Assembly (NCBI GenBank): GCA_937969415.1
Contig: CALBWK010000063.1
Location: 1-64,000, forward strand
Direction: 5' to 3'
Source of the DNA: an uncultured Saprospiraceae bacterium
GTDB lineage: Bacteria > Bacteroidota > Bacteroidia > Chitinophagales > Saprospiraceae
Length of the DNA: 64,000 bases
Positions 20,503 through 30,435 of this stretch are shown here, piece by piece. Both the position numbers and the translations under genes were made by a program. The notes under the pieces are model-generated. The model was not told the origin of the DNA. It did not search any database and worked only from the letters and a program-made list of their open reading frames with translations. Position 1 is the first letter of the stretch; every line of letters begins with the position of its first letter.

Positions 20503-21297
20503 TTAGCTTTTCACTAAATGTCTGTTTATCGTAGTCTGTCCGCTGATAAGGCTTAGAATATAGAAGCCAGGTTGTAAGCTTGAAACATCAATGACTTGTG
20601 AGTTTGATGCTTCAAATATTTGCACACCATTCATATCTAAGATTCTGAGTGAGTCGAAATTCGTGTCGCTCTCAATATTTAAAATCGTATAACAGGGATT
20701 GGGATAAATCTTAATTTGATCAGCTGCAATGGTATTGCTTGTGGAAGTGCTGGTTTCAAAGCAAGAATTGACTACGCCCGGTGTACCCAGAAGTTCGTTT
20801 CCCCCAGAAAACAAAGAATTCTCAGCTAGTGCCCAATTCATTCCATTGTTGATATCTAATGATGGATCGCACAGTTCAATCGCCACCCCTCTAGGCGCTA
20901 CTGGCCAATTTAGATCTTCATCATAATCGATCCTTACCACAGTTTCCCCACTAGAGTCACTTATTAAAAAGAATGGATCACCAATAATTTGATCGTTAGG
21001 TGCCCACTCACCCATATCCGTTACGACACCAAGACTGATCATAGCATTGAAATCAGAACTAATTAAATATCTTTCATTGGGTTCCAATTTGATATCAGGC
21101 AGCGACGGCAAGCTTATATCACAACTAATTGACCATTGAGAAAGGTCGATAGTTTCATCACTGAAATTTAGTAATTCAATGTATTGGAGGTCATTATCCC
21201 ATAGTGGTTGGTTGTATAGAATCTCACTGATTGTAAGCTGTCCTTGGAGATTATTAGAAATAATTAATAGAAATAATAACCCAATCGCATTTTTCAT
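20503..21297 (-). CDS. lamin-tail domain protein with T9SS type A sorting domain
   Basis: LTISEILYNQPLWDNDLQYIELLNFSDETIDLSQWSIS (lamin-tail-like); C-term IKIYPNPCYTILNIESDTNFDSLRILDMNGVQIF...LQPGFYILSLISG (type A). Confidence 0.87.
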   Translation of the reverse strand: MKNAIGLLFLLIISNNLQGQLTISEILYNQPLWDNDLQYIELLNFSDETIDLSQWSISCDISLPSLPDIKLEPNERYLISSDFNAMISLGVVTDMGEWAPNDQIIGDPFFLISDSSGETVVRIDYDEDLNWPVAPRGVAIELCDPSLDINNGMNWALAENSLFSGGNELLGTPGVVNSCFETSTSTSNTIAADQIKIYPNPCYTILNIESDTNFDSLRILDMNGVQIFEASNSQVIDVSSLQPGFYILSLISGQTTINRHLVKS

Positions 21298-21311
21298 ATT
21301 AATAAAGCTGT

Positions 21312-22565
21312 TTAGTTTCTAATCGCTACTACAGGGTCCATCCTCGCTGCAAGATAAGCAGGTATGATACCTGAGATAATACCAACTATGATAGATATAA
21401 CTATGCCCGAGATGGCATTATTCATTGTCATTATCATTTCAAATTCTATCACCTCACTTATAAAGACGATCATTCCATAAGAGAAAACGAGTCCTATAAG
21501 ACCGCCAATGAGACAGAGCACGACTGCCTCTACCAAAAACTCTAGGAGGATAATACCCTTCTGCGCACCGATGGCTTTCTTGATACCGATGATATTGGTT
21601 CTTTCTTTGACAGAGACAAACATTATGTTGGCGACACTGAACATCCCTACTATCAAGGCAAAAATACCAATGACGATACCTACTAAATTCAATGTACCGA
21701 AGACACTTTCTAATACAGTATTGAGCGATGACAACTCCATCAATGAGAAGTTATCTGACTCCTTGGGCTTCAACCCTCTATGAGAGCGGAGTATGCCTGT
21801 CAACTCTGCCTTGAGCTCCTCATTATCTACTCCAGGTTTCCCTTTCACTACTAGAGACTCGCCGACTCCTTTTCCATCCTTGATATTCAGAAAGCGGCGG
21901 GCATTGGTCAGGGATACCCAGATGACATTGTCGAAGTTCATAAAATTGAAGCTGTTATCTCCTTCTTCCTTGAGGACGCCTATAACCCTATAATTCTGTC
22001 CAGCTAGCTTGATTTCTTTACCTATCGGGTCCAAATTTTGAAACAGCTCTTTGGCACAAGTATGGCCTAGTATAACCTTGTTACTGCCTGAATTGTGTTC
22101 AGATAACGTAAAGTGCCTTCCTTTGACAAATTCAAGATTTTGGATAGCCTGAAAATCATAAGAAGATCCTTTGATAAAAGCATCTGCAAGTGCATTGGAT
22201 TTGTACTTAATCGTCTTTCCTCCAGAAAAAACTGCATACGACACCTTCTCGGCCAACTTTGCTTTTCGTTTGATAACTTCATAATCATCTAGGTCAGGGT
22301 CTGGACGCTTTAGATATTTGAAGTAATTTTCTTCCCAGTCTTCATTCCAAGGAAACTTCTCTATATAAACTGTCCCTGATCCCAGTTCAGAAAGCCCATC
22401 CATAACGTTCTTCTGTAAGGAATCTACCGCAGACTTAATGGATATGATACAAAAGATCCCAATGGTAATGCCAATAAGAGACAGAAAGCTCCTTAGTTTA
22501 TTAGCAAGAAGAGAGCTCATAGCCTGATTGATACTCTCCCATATGACCTTGATTAGGGTAATCAT
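21312..22565 (-). CDS. ABC transporter permease (MacB/FtsX-like)
   Basis: N-terminal MacB_PCD and C-terminal FtsX domain: FVSVKERTNIIGIKKAIGAQKGIILLEFLVEAVVLCLIGGLIG...PAYLAARMDPVVAIRN. Confidence 0.93.
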   Translation of the reverse strand: MITLIKVIWESINQAMSSLLANKLRSFLSLIGITIGIFCIISIKSAVDSLQKNVMDGLSELGSGTVYIEKFPWNEDWEENYFKYLKRPDPDLDDYEVIKRKAKLAEKVSYAVFSGGKTIKYKSNALADAFIKGSSYDFQAIQNLEFVKGRHFTLSEHNSGSNKVILGHTCAKELFQNLDPIGKEIKLAGQNYRVIGVLKEEGDNSFNFMNFDNVIWVSLTNARRFLNIKDGKGVGESLVVKGKPGVDNEELKAELTGILRSHRGLKPKESDNFSLMELSSLNTVLESVFGTLNLVGIVIGIFALIVGMFSVANIMFVSVKERTNIIGIKKAIGAQKGIILLEFLVEAVVLCLIGGLIGLVFSYGMIVFISEVIEFEMIMTMNNAISGIVISIIVGIISGIIPAYLAARMDPVVAIRN

Positions 22566-22665
22566 TAACTAAATGTAGGTTTTTGGAGCCTAAAGACACT
22601 AAATAATAGACAAATAGACCCTAAATACCTCCTAAACTGGAGAAAGTAGCGGTAACAAAGAAGAC

Positions 22666-22697
22666 TTGACAGTTCTAAAGCATTTTTTCTACTTTTG
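22666..22697 (+). promoter_or_regulatory. putative Bacteroidota promoter of queA (TTG-N21-TACTTTTG)
   Basis: TTG 22666-22668, TACTTTTG 22690-22697, 23 bp upstream of the ATG at 22720. Confidence 0.55.
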
Positions 22698-22719
22698 TCC
22701 GCTATTTAAAACTAAGCAT

Positions 22720-23790
22720 ATGAAGACTAAACTGTCACAGTTTACTTACGATTTACCAGAAAAATTTATCGCCAAATATCCAGCAGATGTAAGGGATGAA
22801 TCTAGACTGATGGTCGTGCATAAAGATTCAGGAAAAATAGAGCATAAAGTATTCAAAGATGTCATCGACTATTTTGACGATGATGACGTCATGATATTTA
22901 ATGACACTAAAGTTTTCCCTGCTAGACTCTTCGGTAAAAAAGAGAAAACTGGTGCACAGATAGAAGTTTTCTTACTTAGAGAACTTAACAAAGAATCAAG
23001 ACTCTGGGATGTCCTAGTTGACCCTGCAAGAAAAATAAGAGTTGGTAACAAGTTATTCTTTACTAATCCTAATGACCCAGAGCAGGAGCTTCTAGTAGCT
23101 GAAGTTGTGGACAACACAACTTCTAGAGGAAGGACTATTAGATTCTTCTTTGAAGGAACTGACGAAGAGTACCACGCCATACTGAGGACTCTAGGTAATA
23201 CACCTATACCTAAGTATATCGATAGAGAGCCAGAAGCTATAGATACAGAAAGGTATCAGACAGTGTACGCAGATAAGGTAGGCGCTGTAGCAGCGCCGAC
23301 TGCTGGGCTACACTTTAGTAGGACATTACTCAAGAGACTAGAAATCAAGGGTGTACATCTTCCTAAAGTAACCTTACACGTAGGACTTGGCACTTTTAGA
23401 GAAATAGAAGTTGAAGATCTATCTAAGCATAAGATGGAAGCAGAATATTTTGCCATTCCACCAGAAACTGCTCGGCTAGTTAATCAAGCTAAGAAAAATA
23501 AGAAAAGAGTCTGTAGCGTAGGAACAACAAGTATGCGGACTATAGAGTCGGCAGTTTCTGCTACAAGTACTTTGAAAGAAGCAGAAGGATGGACCAATTT
23601 ATTTGTCTATCATCCTTATGAGTTTAATATCGCCAATTCAATGATCACCAACTTCCACTTACCAAAGTCTTCTTTGATGATTATGGTATCAGCCTTTGCT
23701 GGAATGGAGTTGATTATGGATGCATATCAAGTAGCGATCAAAGAGAAATACAGATTCTTTAGCTACGGTGATGCGATGTTAATAATATAA
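22720..23790 (+). CDS. queA: S-adenosylmethionine:tRNA ribosyltransferase-isomerase
   Basis: [79 protein letters not shown]. Start at 22720; the track start coincides with the predicted -33 box. Confidence 0.94.
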   Translation: MKTKLSQFTYDLPEKFIAKYPADVRDESRLMVVHKDSGKIEHKVFKDVIDYFDDDDVMIFNDTKVFPARLFGKKEKTGAQIEVFLLRELNKESRLWDVLVDPARKIRVGNKLFFTNPNDPEQELLVAEVVDNTTSRGRTIRFFFEGTDEEYHAILRTLGNTPIPKYIDREPEAIDTERYQTVYADKVGAVAAPTAGLHFSRTLLKRLEIKGVHLPKVTLHVGLGTFREIEVEDLSKHKMEAEYFAIPPETARLVNQAKKNKKRVCSVGTTSMRTIESAVSATSTLKEAEGWTNLFVYHPYEFNIANSMITNFHLPKSSLMIMVSAFAGMELIMDAYQVAIKEKYRFFSYGDAMLII

Positions 23791-24005
23791 GGGGTATAAG
23801 GAATTTTTTTATCGAAGGAATAGTTGAAGGTTTTGACATAGGTCTCCAAGCCAGAAATTATTGAGCTAAGCAATTGATAATCAGATTTTTATATATTTAA
23901 TTGCCCACTCATTCAAAATTATTTCCTTCTTTCGCAATTTTTAATAGATTTGCGGAAATTTTGAGCCCTCTTGACACTTTTTTCAATTTTTAAAATCTAC
24001 TTAGT

Positions 24006-24227
24006 ATGTATTGGACGCTAGAATTGGCACATCACCTAGAAGAGGCTCCTTGGCCAGCGACGAGAGACGAGCTGATTGATTATGCCATAAGAACTTGCGC
24101 ACCTCCAGAAGTTGTAGAAAATCTTCAAGAAATAGAAGATGAAGGCGATGCATATGAAAATATGCTTGAGATCTGGCCTGATTTTCCTCGGAAAGACGAT
24201 TTTCTGTTTAATGAAGACGAGTACTGA
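24006..24227 (+). CDS. DUF2795 family protein
   Basis: MYWTLELAHHLEEAPWPATRDELIDYAIRTCAPPEVVENLQEIEDEGDAYENMLEIWPDFP. Confidence 0.82.
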   Translation: MYWTLELAHHLEEAPWPATRDELIDYAIRTCAPPEVVENLQEIEDEGDAYENMLEIWPDFPRKDDFLFNEDEY

Positions 24228-24250
24228 TTCTCTAGAAATCAAAAATATAC

Positions 24251-24286
24251 AACCCCATTCATTTTATGTTTGGGGTTTCTTTTTTG
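24251..24286 (+). terminator. terminator after the DUF2795 gene, overlapping the 3' end of the convergent EamA gene
   Basis: aacccca ... tggggtt 7-bp stem followed by tcttttttg. Confidence 0.6.
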
Positions 24287-25172
24287 TCCCCTTACTTGTA
24301 TTGACAAAGAACACCCCTGTCAACATAAGGACTGCGGCTATGATAGAAAGCCCAGTGACCAACTCCTCAAGAAAATAATAGCCTAATAACATAGCTACAA
24401 TAGGATTGACATAAGTATTGGTGACCACTTTTTCTGTCGAGACATTTTGGAGTAGGTAGTTAAAAGCTGTAAAGGCTATTACAGATCCGAACACGATTAA
24501 AAATATGACTGCAACAATGGTAGTGTTGGTGTAATCAGAATACGCTAAGACCTCCTCTCCGATTAGAAGGCTGACGATAATACTAAATAAACCTCCTACA
24601 AGCATTTGCAAGCCAGAGTTGAGTAACTGTGACTTAGGAAGAGGTGATCGACTGACGAAGATAGATCCAGACCCCCAAGCCAACATTGATAAAAGAATAA
24701 TGACAACACCTTTCCATTGATTTGCGCTGGATACCAAATTGTCTTGAGATACCAGTAGATACATACCGACTATCCCGAGAATTACACCAAGAAAAGCTCT
24801 AGTGGGTGGTCTTTCTTTATCAACTAACCACAACATCAATAAAATAACAAGAGGCTCGCCTGCGATAATCAGCGCCGTTAACCCAGTATCTAGATAATAA
24901 AGTGCCCAAATAGCACCAGTAGCACCTAGACCCATAAAAAGACAACCAGCTATGGTCGCATTCCTCAACTCTATAAAGGAAGGCATCTTGGGCTTAGCCA
25001 TTAATGCGCTAACCAACAATGTAATCCCACCTGCTGCCAGGTAACGCCAACCACAAAGGGTAAAAGCAGGAATCTGTTCTAAAGCAATTGCCGAAAACAG
25101 GTAGGTTGCTCCCCATACAAAATAGGTTATGCCAAAACAAATGAGGATTAATGTGGACTTGTTATTTATCAA
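24264..25172 (-). CDS. EamA family transporter (DMT superfamily)
   Basis: Two EamA repeats, about 10 TM: GITYFVWGATYLFSAIALEQIPAFTLCGWRYLAAGG...TNTYVNPIVAMLLGYYFLEE. Confidence 0.92.
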   Translation of the reverse strand: MINNKSTLILICFGITYFVWGATYLFSAIALEQIPAFTLCGWRYLAAGGITLLVSALMAKPKMPSFIELRNATIAGCLFMGLGATGAIWALYYLDTGLTALIIAGEPLVILLMLWLVDKERPPTRAFLGVILGIVGMYLLVSQDNLVSSANQWKGVVIILLSMLAWGSGSIFVSRSPLPKSQLLNSGLQMLVGGLFSIIVSLLIGEEVLAYSDYTNTTIVAVIFLIVFGSVIAFTAFNYLLQNVSTEKVVTNTYVNPIVAMLLGYYFLEELVTGLSIIAAVLMLTGVFFVNTSKGTKKKPQT

Positions 25173-25410
25173 GATAGAGTTGGTTAAAAATTAGGAGTCA
25201 CTAAATAAAATTGTCAGCTAGCTTGCCAAAATTGCTACTTAGTGGAATAAATATTGAATAACTAGACTTTAGAATGTGACTTCGGCGCATTTAATACGTT
25301 TAAATAACACTCCCCCGGTTTAGTTTGACCACTAGATCATAATTAATACCTTCTAAATATTCTATATCAGTTTTTGTCATATATTGTGTAAGCTGTTATA
25401 GTTATATAAA

Positions 25411-25872
25411 ATGGTACATAAGGAAGTTAAGAAAGTTCTGTATATAGAGGATAACCTAGCGGATATCAAACTCTTTGAAGAGGCAATAAGTTTTAACGAT
25501 CTAGCAATCAATCTAGAATACGTTACAGATGGGCAGGAAATGCTACATTATTTCGAGACAGCTAAGGCGGAGCATTACAGAGATCTTCCAGATCTCATTA
25601 TCTCTGATCTTAATTTGCCTAAAATAAGTGGGCAGCAAGTCATCTCAGAAATCAAGAAAGACTCTGTATTTAAAAAGATACCTGTCATAGTCTTTACAAC
25701 CTCTAAGCTCCGTAGCGATATTGAGAAGTGTTATGAGTATGGCGCCAATGCCTATCTATCTAAGCCCGTGGATATCGACAAAATCTTTGAGCTAGTTGAA
25801 TTGATAGACAAGTTTTGGTTGAGAAACTGCCTTCTTATCAAAAACCCGACCCCAACAGAAGTCATATCATAA
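25411..25872 (+). CDS. stand-alone response regulator receiver protein
   Basis: KVLYIEDNLADIKLFEEA, LPDLIISDLNLPKISG, VIVFTTSKLRSDIEKCYEYGANAYLSKPVDIDK; no output domain. Confidence 0.93.
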   Translation: MVHKEVKKVLYIEDNLADIKLFEEAISFNDLAINLEYVTDGQEMLHYFETAKAEHYRDLPDLIISDLNLPKISGQQVISEIKKDSVFKKIPVIVFTTSKLRSDIEKCYEYGANAYLSKPVDIDKIFELVELIDKFWLRNCLLIKNPTPTEVIS

Positions 25873-25877
25873 GTGTA

Positions 25878-26690
25878 CTAAGTTAATTCAGTAACACGTC
25901 TTATCGACCTAAGTGTACTGAGGTACCGCTTAGATTGCGTATCAAAGATACCTTGTTGGTCTAGGACATCAATCCTGACTCGTCCATGTACGTGGACAAT
26001 CTGAGATTCTCCTATTATTATACCGACTTTATTGATCAGGCCACCTTGATCAAAAAAAGCCAAATCACCTATCTGTGCCTGCGAATGGAACCCGATATCT
26101 GCACCTATTTTAGATTGCTCCAAGGCTGTCCTCGGTAAGTTGAGCCCGATCATCTTGTAAATGACCTGAACAAGTCCTTCCCCATCGACACCTAAAATAG
26201 ACCGTCCTCCATATAAATAGGGGCTATGCAAATAGCGCTTTGCAATATTTATAAGGAGTTTTTGAGAATTTCGGGATTGATCTAGATGTACTATCTGACC
26301 GTGATACTGATACAGCCCAAAGGCCAGTCTAACGTTTATGCCGTCACAGTCATATAGATTAGAACCTATGCAGATAGGAAAAGTCGCATTTTCTGAGTTC
26401 AATCCCGCCAAATGATCAAGAGCGAAAGATCTCGATTCTACTTTATGTTTGGCCAATTCCTTTTCACGGATGACTCTAAATTGTCTAGGATCAACCCAAC
26501 CTATTGTACCATCCCAACTACATTTTATCTTGTACCAATTCTTTTTCTTAGAGACGATTTCGATTTGTTCACCGAATAAGACTTGAGACACCATACAAGA
26601 CTTGTGATCAGCTACTTGCCGCACAGCAGCAATACTGACCTTACATACACCAATATTGCTCAATTTAGGTCTGCCTCCTTTTCTAGTCAT
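25878..26690 (-). CDS. SH3-domain NlpC/P60 (C40) family protein, probably catalytically inactive
   Basis: SH3b region (YKIKCSWDGTIGWVDPRQF) then NlpC/P60 fold: SPYLYGGRSILGVDGEGLVQVIYKMIGLNLPRTALEQSKIG...IGDLAFFDQGGLINKVGIIIGESQIVHVHGRVRID. DCSG replaced by DGEG and HVGI by KVGI. Confidence 0.85.
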   Translation of the reverse strand: MTRKGGRPKLSNIGVCKVSIAAVRQVADHKSCMVSQVLFGEQIEIVSKKKNWYKIKCSWDGTIGWVDPRQFRVIREKELAKHKVESRSFALDHLAGLNSENATFPICIGSNLYDCDGINVRLAFGLYQYHGQIVHLDQSRNSQKLLINIAKRYLHSPYLYGGRSILGVDGEGLVQVIYKMIGLNLPRTALEQSKIGADIGFHSQAQIGDLAFFDQGGLINKVGIIIGESQIVHVHGRVRIDVLDQQGIFDTQSKRYLSTLRSIRRVTELT

Positions 26691-26775
26691 CAGCTGTCAA
26701 AGTTAGCAATCTAGGCTACTCTGTATATATGTATAGAACCATTAATGTAAGAGACAGATATTGTAAATTTGTGGT

Positions 26776-27828
26776 ATGAATATCAAACAGTTAGGATTAT
26801 TACTTTGTGTATGCCATTGTCTTATCCTTTCAGCTCAAGACGAGCATTTCTCTCAATTCTATGCGATCCCTATGCATATGAATCCTGCACTAACAGGAGC
26901 ATATGAAGGTACGTACAGAATGAACCTAGTTTATAGATCTCAATGGGGCAACACTTTCAATACACCATATCGAACCATAGCTGCAGGAGGTGACACCAGG
27001 ATTCCCGTTAAGATACAAAAGAGATCTACTGGAGACCATATTGGTATAGGACTCTTCTTTATTAATGATGAAGTTTCTGAGTTCCAAGCTTCCGCAAACA
27101 AACTTTCTGCTTATGGTGCATACCATAAAAAACTAGGAAAAACCAACACCTCCTTTATTGGAGCTGGGATAAAACTCGGTATAATTCAAAGAAATATAAA
27201 CTATGGGAATCTGACTTTTCAAGATCAGTTTAACCAAGTGGATGGCTTCGACTTACCTAGTAGCGAACTCTTTCCTCCTAATAATTTCGGAAGAGTAGAC
27301 ATATCTACAGGTATCAATTACTCGATTCAGTTACCTAAGTCGACATACTATCTTGGGGTTGGCTATCACCATATTACCAATCCGACCTTCTCGTTTTTCA
27401 ATCAGCTAGATCCTCCCCCATCAGATGCAGACGTCTCTCAAGTCTTGGAGTCAAAGCTAAGTGTTCATTTAAGCATAGATAAGAAAATCAATTATGATTG
27501 GATACTCCAACCTAGACTTGTCTATCAGACCCAAGGCATACATAATCAAATAGACTTAGGTACTAACCTAGAATATATTTTTGAGACAAGGAATTCTGCA
27601 ATAGTCTTTGGCTTATGGGCAACCGGAATATCAGACTTGGATGGTTTTCATTTGGAGAATCTTACACCACTTGTTGGTCTACGTCAAAAGCAATTTATAC
27701 TAGGTCTCTCTTATGATATCCATCTGCGAGATACTTTTGATTCTATTTTCGGCTATAACACATTTGAGCTGTCATTACGTTTTAGTGGTGTTCATGAAAA
27801 CAGCAATGGCTTTTGTCCAACATTCTAA
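26776..27828 (+). CDS. PorP/SprF family type IX secretion system membrane protein
   Basis: QDEHFSQFYAIPMHMNPALTGAYEGTYRMNLVYRSQW...IPIKIQ...GGDTR; conserved opening motif and barrel-like C-terminus. Confidence 0.95.
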   Translation: MNIKQLGLLLCVCHCLILSAQDEHFSQFYAIPMHMNPALTGAYEGTYRMNLVYRSQWGNTFNTPYRTIAAGGDTRIPVKIQKRSTGDHIGIGLFFINDEVSEFQASANKLSAYGAYHKKLGKTNTSFIGAGIKLGIIQRNINYGNLTFQDQFNQVDGFDLPSSELFPPNNFGRVDISTGINYSIQLPKSTYYLGVGYHHITNPTFSFFNQLDPPPSDADVSQVLESKLSVHLSIDKKINYDWILQPRLVYQTQGIHNQIDLGTNLEYIFETRNSAIVFGLWATGISDLDGFHLENLTPLVGLRQKQFILGLSYDIHLRDTFDSIFGYNTFELSLRFSGVHENSNGFCPTF

Positions 27829-27839
27829 AACAATCTGCA

Positions 27840-29132
27840 GTGAAAAATATTTGGTTCTTTCCCATTCTTCTTTTGTCGTTTCTACTTTCGGCTTGCCTAG
27901 AAGCGCCTAACAATTATACCCATCTACCTCCAGGCAAATGGAGAGGGATATTGAAACTTACAGATCCAGAACAATCTGAAAATATTGCGCAACTAGGTGA
28001 GGACCAAAAGATTAAAGACTACTTTGAGTTACCCTTCAATTTGTTTGTCGAATATCAAGGAGAAGAGATGAAAGTCTATCTTCTGAATGGTCCTGAAAAA
28101 ATAGAGATAGAACAAGTCCATCTTGGCAGAGATGCCAGCACAGCTAAGGACACTTTGATGATGCGTATGACAGCATTTGACACCTATATGGACGGATTTT
28201 ATGAAGAGAATACAATAGAGGGTTATTGGGTTGTCAACTACAAGACCGGCTATCGAATTCCTTACATCATAAATTTTGGAGAAGAACATCGATTTACGAA
28301 AAATCCTGTAGAGAATACTGCAGACTTTTCAGGAGATTGGAAAATGGTTTTTGATTACGAAAACGATCCTTACACAGGCATCGGCGAATTTTCACAAAAC
28401 AAGAATCAACTCAATGGCACAATAAGAACCGAAACTGGTGATTATAGGTATCTCCAAGGCAATGCCTATGAGGATAAACTACGACTGAGTGTATTTGATG
28501 GCGCCCACGCATTTTTATTTTCTGGGACACTAGATCAAGATACTATCTATGGAGAATTTAGAAGCGGCAAGCATTACAAAACTAAGTGGTATGCCACGAA
28601 AGATGTCAGCTTTCAACTAGCCAACCCTAATGAAATGACGGCGGCTACGACACAAGCGCCTATAGACTTCAATTACAAAAATTCTGATGGATCAAATTTT
28701 TCACTAAGTAGCCTACCTAGTGACAAATTGACTATTGTCAACATTATGGGCACTTGGTGTCCCAACTGCAAAGATGAAATCAATTACTTAAAGGAGTTAG
28801 AGGCTTCAGGCAAATATGACTTATCTATAGTCAGTCTCGCTTTTGAGAGATATAAGAATGAAAGTAAGGCTTTAGAAAAACTTAGCAATTACAAGTCTGC
28901 TATGGATATGAATTGGCCAATAGTTTTGGGTGGCTATGCCGATAAGAAAGCTAACTCGGAGCAGCTAGAATTCATAGACAAACTATACTCCTACCCTACT
29001 ATGTTAGTTCTAGATGGCAACAAAATCATACGACACATACACACAGGGTTTTCTGGGCCAGCTACTTCAAAGTATGCAGCATTTAAGTCAGAAATGAACG
29101 ACTTGCTTACCACATTAAATAAGGAATTATAA
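27840..29132 (+). CDS. TlpA-like protein disulfide reductase (lipoprotein, DUF4369-like N-terminal region)
   Basis: Lipobox LLLSFLLSACLEAP; C-terminal thioredoxin domain IVNIMGTWCPNCKDEINYLKEL. GTG at 27840 preferred; the track's TTG at 27813 is also possible. Confidence 0.88.
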   Translation: MKNIWFFPILLLSFLLSACLEAPNNYTHLPPGKWRGILKLTDPEQSENIAQLGEDQKIKDYFELPFNLFVEYQGEEMKVYLLNGPEKIEIEQVHLGRDASTAKDTLMMRMTAFDTYMDGFYEENTIEGYWVVNYKTGYRIPYIINFGEEHRFTKNPVENTADFSGDWKMVFDYENDPYTGIGEFSQNKNQLNGTIRTETGDYRYLQGNAYEDKLRLSVFDGAHAFLFSGTLDQDTIYGEFRSGKHYKTKWYATKDVSFQLANPNEMTAATTQAPIDFNYKNSDGSNFSLSSLPSDKLTIVNIMGTWCPNCKDEINYLKELEASGKYDLSIVSLAFERYKNESKALEKLSNYKSAMDMNWPIVLGGYADKKANSEQLEFIDKLYSYPTMLVLDGNKIIRHIHTGFSGPATSKYAAFKSEMNDLLTTLNKEL

Positions 29133-29902
29133 TGAAAGCAAAGACCGTACTCATTACAGGGGCTACCTCAGGAATCGGCAAAGCAACAGCCAAGAAGTTT
29201 GCCAAAGCTGGTCACAATCTGATCATCACAGGAAGAAGGAAAGAAAAACTGACACAGTACGCAGAGAAGTTAGCTTCAAAATATGTGGTCAAAGTCTTAC
29301 CATTGGCCTTTGACCTAAGAAGCTTATCTGAGGTAAAAAAAGCCATAAAATCCATAGGTAAGCCATGGAGTAGAGTTGATTTACTCATTAATAATGCGGG
29401 CTTGGCTAAGGGCTTTGATCCTATTCATGAAGGACGTATAGAGGATTGGGAATTAATGATAGATACCAATCTAAAAGGCTTGCTCTATATGACACGTATG
29501 ATCGCACCCAAAATGGTAAAAGCCAAGTCGGGCCACATAATCAATGTAGCCTCTACAGCTGGGAAGGAAGTCTATCCTAACGGCAATGTCTATTGTGCTT
29601 CTAAGCACGCCGTCGATGCACTGACAAAGGCTATGCGTATAGATCTACATAAATATGGCATTCGTGTCGGGCAAGTTGCGCCTGGACATGTAGAGTCAAC
29701 TGAATTTGCTCTTGTGAGATTTGATGGGGATGAAGATAGATCAAAGATCTATGATGACTTTGTACCTACAAATTCTAAAGACATAGCCAATGTTATATAT
29801 TTCATGGCGAGTCAGCCTTCTCATGTCAATATTCAGGACATCCTAGTAATGGGCACCCAACAAGCAAATAGTCTATTTATAGATCGCTCAGGTAGAAAGT
29901 AG
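29132..29902 (+). CDS. SDR family NAD(P)-dependent oxidoreductase
   Basis: TGATSGIGKATAKKFAKAG, INNAGLAKG, NVYCASKHAVDALTKAMR (YxxxK). 1-nt overlap with the previous gene. Confidence 0.95.
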   Translation: MKAKTVLITGATSGIGKATAKKFAKAGHNLIITGRRKEKLTQYAEKLASKYVVKVLPLAFDLRSLSEVKKAIKSIGKPWSRVDLLINNAGLAKGFDPIHEGRIEDWELMIDTNLKGLLYMTRMIAPKMVKAKSGHIINVASTAGKEVYPNGNVYCASKHAVDALTKAMRIDLHKYGIRVGQVAPGHVESTEFALVRFDGDEDRSKIYDDFVPTNSKDIANVIYFMASQPSHVNIQDILVMGTQQANSLFIDRSGRK

Positions 29903-29904
29903 TA

Positions 29905-30435
29905 TTATAACTTATCAAAAAAGGCTCGCAAGTCTGTAGCATCTTTAGGTTGCATACGACCTCCCAAAATCAATCGCAGCTCTCGTCTTCTGAGTGCACT
30001 CGCGAATAATCGTTTTTCTTCTTCTGTCTCAGGTTTTAATGGAGGAACTTGTTGTGGCTTTCGTGTCTCATCACTTAAGGCGACAAACGTCATATAGGCG
30101 TGATTAGACTTCTTCCTATTCTTACCTTTGATATTGGATACATGTACTTCTAGATAAACCTCTACGGAAGTATTAAAAGCTCTCGTGACAGTTGAGGTTA
30201 AAGTAATCACATCTCCAACTTTAATGGGTGCAGAAAATGAAATATGATCCACAGAAGCCGTCACCACATGTGCCTCACAATGCTTGCCAGCACAGACACC
30301 ACCAGCTATATCCATCCATCGCATCAGATTACCTCCCATCAAATTACCCAAAGGGTTGGCATCATTAGGCATAATCATTTCAGTCATAATGGTCCTGCTA
30401 TGCTCTACACTTTTTTCTTGATTCATATTACTCAT
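29905..30435 (-). CDS. acyl-CoA thioesterase (hotdog fold)
   Basis: MIMPNDANPLGNLMGGNLMRWMDIAGGVCAGKHCEAHVVTASVDHISFSAPIKVGDVITL. Confidence 0.93.
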   Translation of the reverse strand: MSNMNQEKSVEHSRTIMTEMIMPNDANPLGNLMGGNLMRWMDIAGGVCAGKHCEAHVVTASVDHISFSAPIKVGDVITLTSTVTRAFNTSVEVYLEVHVSNIKGKNRKKSNHAYMTFVALSDETRKPQQVPPLKPETEEEKRLFASALRRRELRLILGGRMQPKDATDLRAFFDKL

